Source of the DNA: Roseivirga echinicomitans
Lineage (GTDB): Bacteria > Bacteroidota > Bacteroidia > Cytophagales > Cyclobacteriaceae
Reading direction: 5' to 3'
Length of the DNA: 64,000 nucleotides
Assembly: GCF_001592935.1 (NCBI RefSeq)
Contig: NZ_LRDB01000003.1
Location: forward strand, 62,001-126,000
Made by a program: the position numbers and the translations under genes. The first letter of the stretch is position 1, and every line of letters starts with the position of its first letter. The notes below the pieces were generated by a model, which had not been told where the DNA came from, did no database searches, and worked only from the letters and a program-made list of their open reading frames with translations. This document shows positions 62,661 to 64,000 of this stretch, in pieces.

Positions 62661-63788
62661 ATGTTAATAAAGCAGTGCACATACATTTCAATAATTTTCT
62701 TGAGCACTTTTCTCTGGGCTTGTGGAGGAAATGATGCTCCTGAACCCTCATCGCCAATAGGTGGACCAACCACAAACAATAGTTATATCATTTCTGATAC
62801 TTTTGAAGGAGAGAGTTACGTGGTTGTAGCATCGGGAGAGCAAGGCTTTATGGGTGCTTTTAAAGCAGAGCTTTCTGATGGAACTCCAGTTCAGTTAAGC
62901 GAATTATCTCAGGCTTGGCCCACTGTGCTCTTGGACGAAACAGGTACAGCATTCGACTTCCTCGGTAAAGCAATTTCGGGAGAAAGGGAAGGTAAAAAGC
63001 TCGTTTCAATGAATACCCAACTGGGCTATTATTTCAGTTTGAACGCCTATTACCCTTCTGTTATTTACCCAAGCCAAGTAATTGAAAGGCCTATAGTAAA
63101 CAAAAGCACCTCGGAGTGGAGTATTGATCCAAGTTTTGTGTTCAGAGCGACTTTCCCCGATGCCATTCAGGCATTGAACAGCCCTACATTTGTTTCTGTG
63201 GACTTCAAGGATGCAATTGATGAGAATTTTTTTCTTGACCCAGAAGAAAGGGTTTTAGTGATACGAAATGGAAATGAAATCAAGGTGTACCCGCATAGAG
63301 TTTTGGACTGGCACGAAATCGTAAATGATCAAATCCTTGACGACAAAATTGTGGTATCCTACTGTCCTCTCACAGGAACGGGGTCTGTTTGGAATGCTCA
63401 ATTAGGTGCTACAAGTGCCTCTTTTGGCGTTTCTGGTTTACTCTATAACAACAACCTCATTCTATTTGACAGGGCTACCAACTCCCTATGGTCGCAAATA
63501 GGAAAAGAAGCCATTAACGGCACACTTAAAGATCAGCCCGCCCAAGAATACGCTTATGAAGATTTAAAGTGGAAGGCGGTAGTTCCTCTCGTCACCGACT
63601 ATAATGTGAAGGTAATGTCGCTTGAAATCGGACTTGGCTACGATTATGACATCTACCCTTATGGCAATTATAAGAATGATCAAGATCGGTTAAACCTGCC
63701 TGTAGCCTATAAAGACCAAAAAATCCCAGGTAAAGAAATTGTGCTTGGTGTGATCGTCAACAAAAAGGCAAAGATCTATCGGTTTTAA
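62661..63788 (+). CDS. DUF3179 domain lipoprotein
   Basis: 375 residues: lipobox (FLWAC) and the DUF3179 core VVSYCPLTGTGSVWNAQLG, FGVSGLLYNNNLILFDRATNSLWSQIG. Surface or periplasmic; enzymatic role not known. Lies 84 nt after the barrel protein gene, possibly cotranscribed. Confidence 0.9.
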   Translation: MLIKQCTYISIIFLSTFLWACGGNDAPEPSSPIGGPTTNNSYIISDTFEGESYVVVASGEQGFMGAFKAELSDGTPVQLSELSQAWPTVLLDETGTAFDFLGKAISGEREGKKLVSMNTQLGYYFSLNAYYPSVIYPSQVIERPIVNKSTSEWSIDPSFVFRATFPDAIQALNSPTFVSVDFKDAIDENFFLDPEERVLVIRNGNEIKVYPHRVLDWHEIVNDQILDDKIVVSYCPLTGTGSVWNAQLGATSASFGVSGLLYNNNLILFDRATNSLWSQIGKEAINGTLKDQPAQEYAYEDLKWKAVVPLVTDYNVKVMSLEIGLGYDYDIYPYGNYKNDQDRLNLPVAYKDQKIPGKEIVLGVIVNKKAKIYRF

Positions 63789-63889
63789 TTTCCAATTAGC
63801 TCTAAAGTATTTTTCAGCCCAACCGCGCTTTTGGTAACCACTTTCAAATATCACTTGCATTGTGTTAATTGGTTAGTAAATCTCGACCT

Positions 63890-64000
63890 ATGAAAAGACC
63901 TTACCAACTCTCTCTGCTGGCATTTATGCTTTTAGCCCTGTCGGCTTTTACTTTTAAAACCGATCAAGCACCTTCTTTGAAAGAAAGAATCATTGAACTC
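63890..64000 (+). CDS. Secreted protein, N-terminal fragment
   Basis: ATG at 63890 opens a frame to the window edge (37 codons): MKRPYQLSLLAFMLLALSAFTF, a signal peptide, then polar residues. Too little is visible to name it. Confidence 0.65.
   Translation, partial: MKRPYQLSLLAFMLLALSAFTFKTDQAPSLKERIIEL

Overview
The window is a stretch of a Bacteroidota chromosome, most likely from the order Cytophagales. The grounds are: promoters of the form TTTG-N19-TAnnTTTG, few Shine-Dalgarno sequences, many short lipoproteins with a Cys lipobox, DUF4221 and 6-bladed beta-propeller lipoproteins, LytS/LytTR pairs, and housekeeping genes (era, der, murQ, hemE) of the Bacteroidota type. I saw no rRNA, CRISPR array, prophage or transposase.

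Layout. 0-21.5 kb is ordinary chromosome: an M28 peptidase end, a TauE-type exporter, a MacB-like permease, a DUF4221 / thioredoxin-like lipoprotein operon, tRNA-Ala(GGC) with a GIY-YIG nuclease gene wedged between the tRNA and a damaged copy of it, a cell-wall NlpC/P60 protein, CAP-domain and metzincin-like secreted proteins, a GlcNAc-kinase/murQ recycling pair, a WYL regulator with a GyrI-like protein, then sprT-like, der, era and initiator tRNA. 56-64 kb is again ordinary: serine dehydratase, a LytS/LytTR two-component pair, hemE, a TlpA-like protein, a predicted outer-membrane protein and a DUF3179 lipoprotein.

21.6-56.0 kb is a stress/dormancy island: a GH130 phosphorylase, a two-domain glycosyltransferase and an acyl-CoA transferase; DUF2267; an SDR; a YtfI/YtfJ-like pair; dodecin; PEP synthase; an AI-2E family permease; a phasin-like protein; two Hsp20s; an eRF1-like protein; a MacAB/Lol-like exporter; three double-domain universal stress proteins; an OmpA lipoprotein; a DinD-like protein; a Na/Pi cotransporter; a Rip3-like site-2 protease with CBS domains; DUF4136; a PAS/HisKA_3 kinase with a NarL regulator; a Crp/Fnr regulator; a PNPOx-fold protein; and a Ca2+-type P-ATPase. 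The content strongly resembles the DosR dormancy regulon of mycobacteria.

The main discovery is in the gaps of this island. Nearly every transcription unit is preceded by operators TGAY-N4-RTCA (Crp/Fnr type). They typically occur as two copies exactly 22 bp apart centre to centre, and the promoter-proximal copy is centred 33 bp upstream of a TAnnTTTG -7 box. The pattern recurs at about a dozen promoters. It corrects several start codons and reveals one orphan promoter (52797-52861) with no long reading frame behind it, a candidate small RNA.

The second discovery is a tRNA-derived repeat family at three loci (6.7, 21.5 and 56.1 kb). Fragments of tRNA-Ala or tRNA-fMet carry a GC-rich palindrome placed right after the T-loop TTCG. 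One of them is joined to the GIY-YIG gene.
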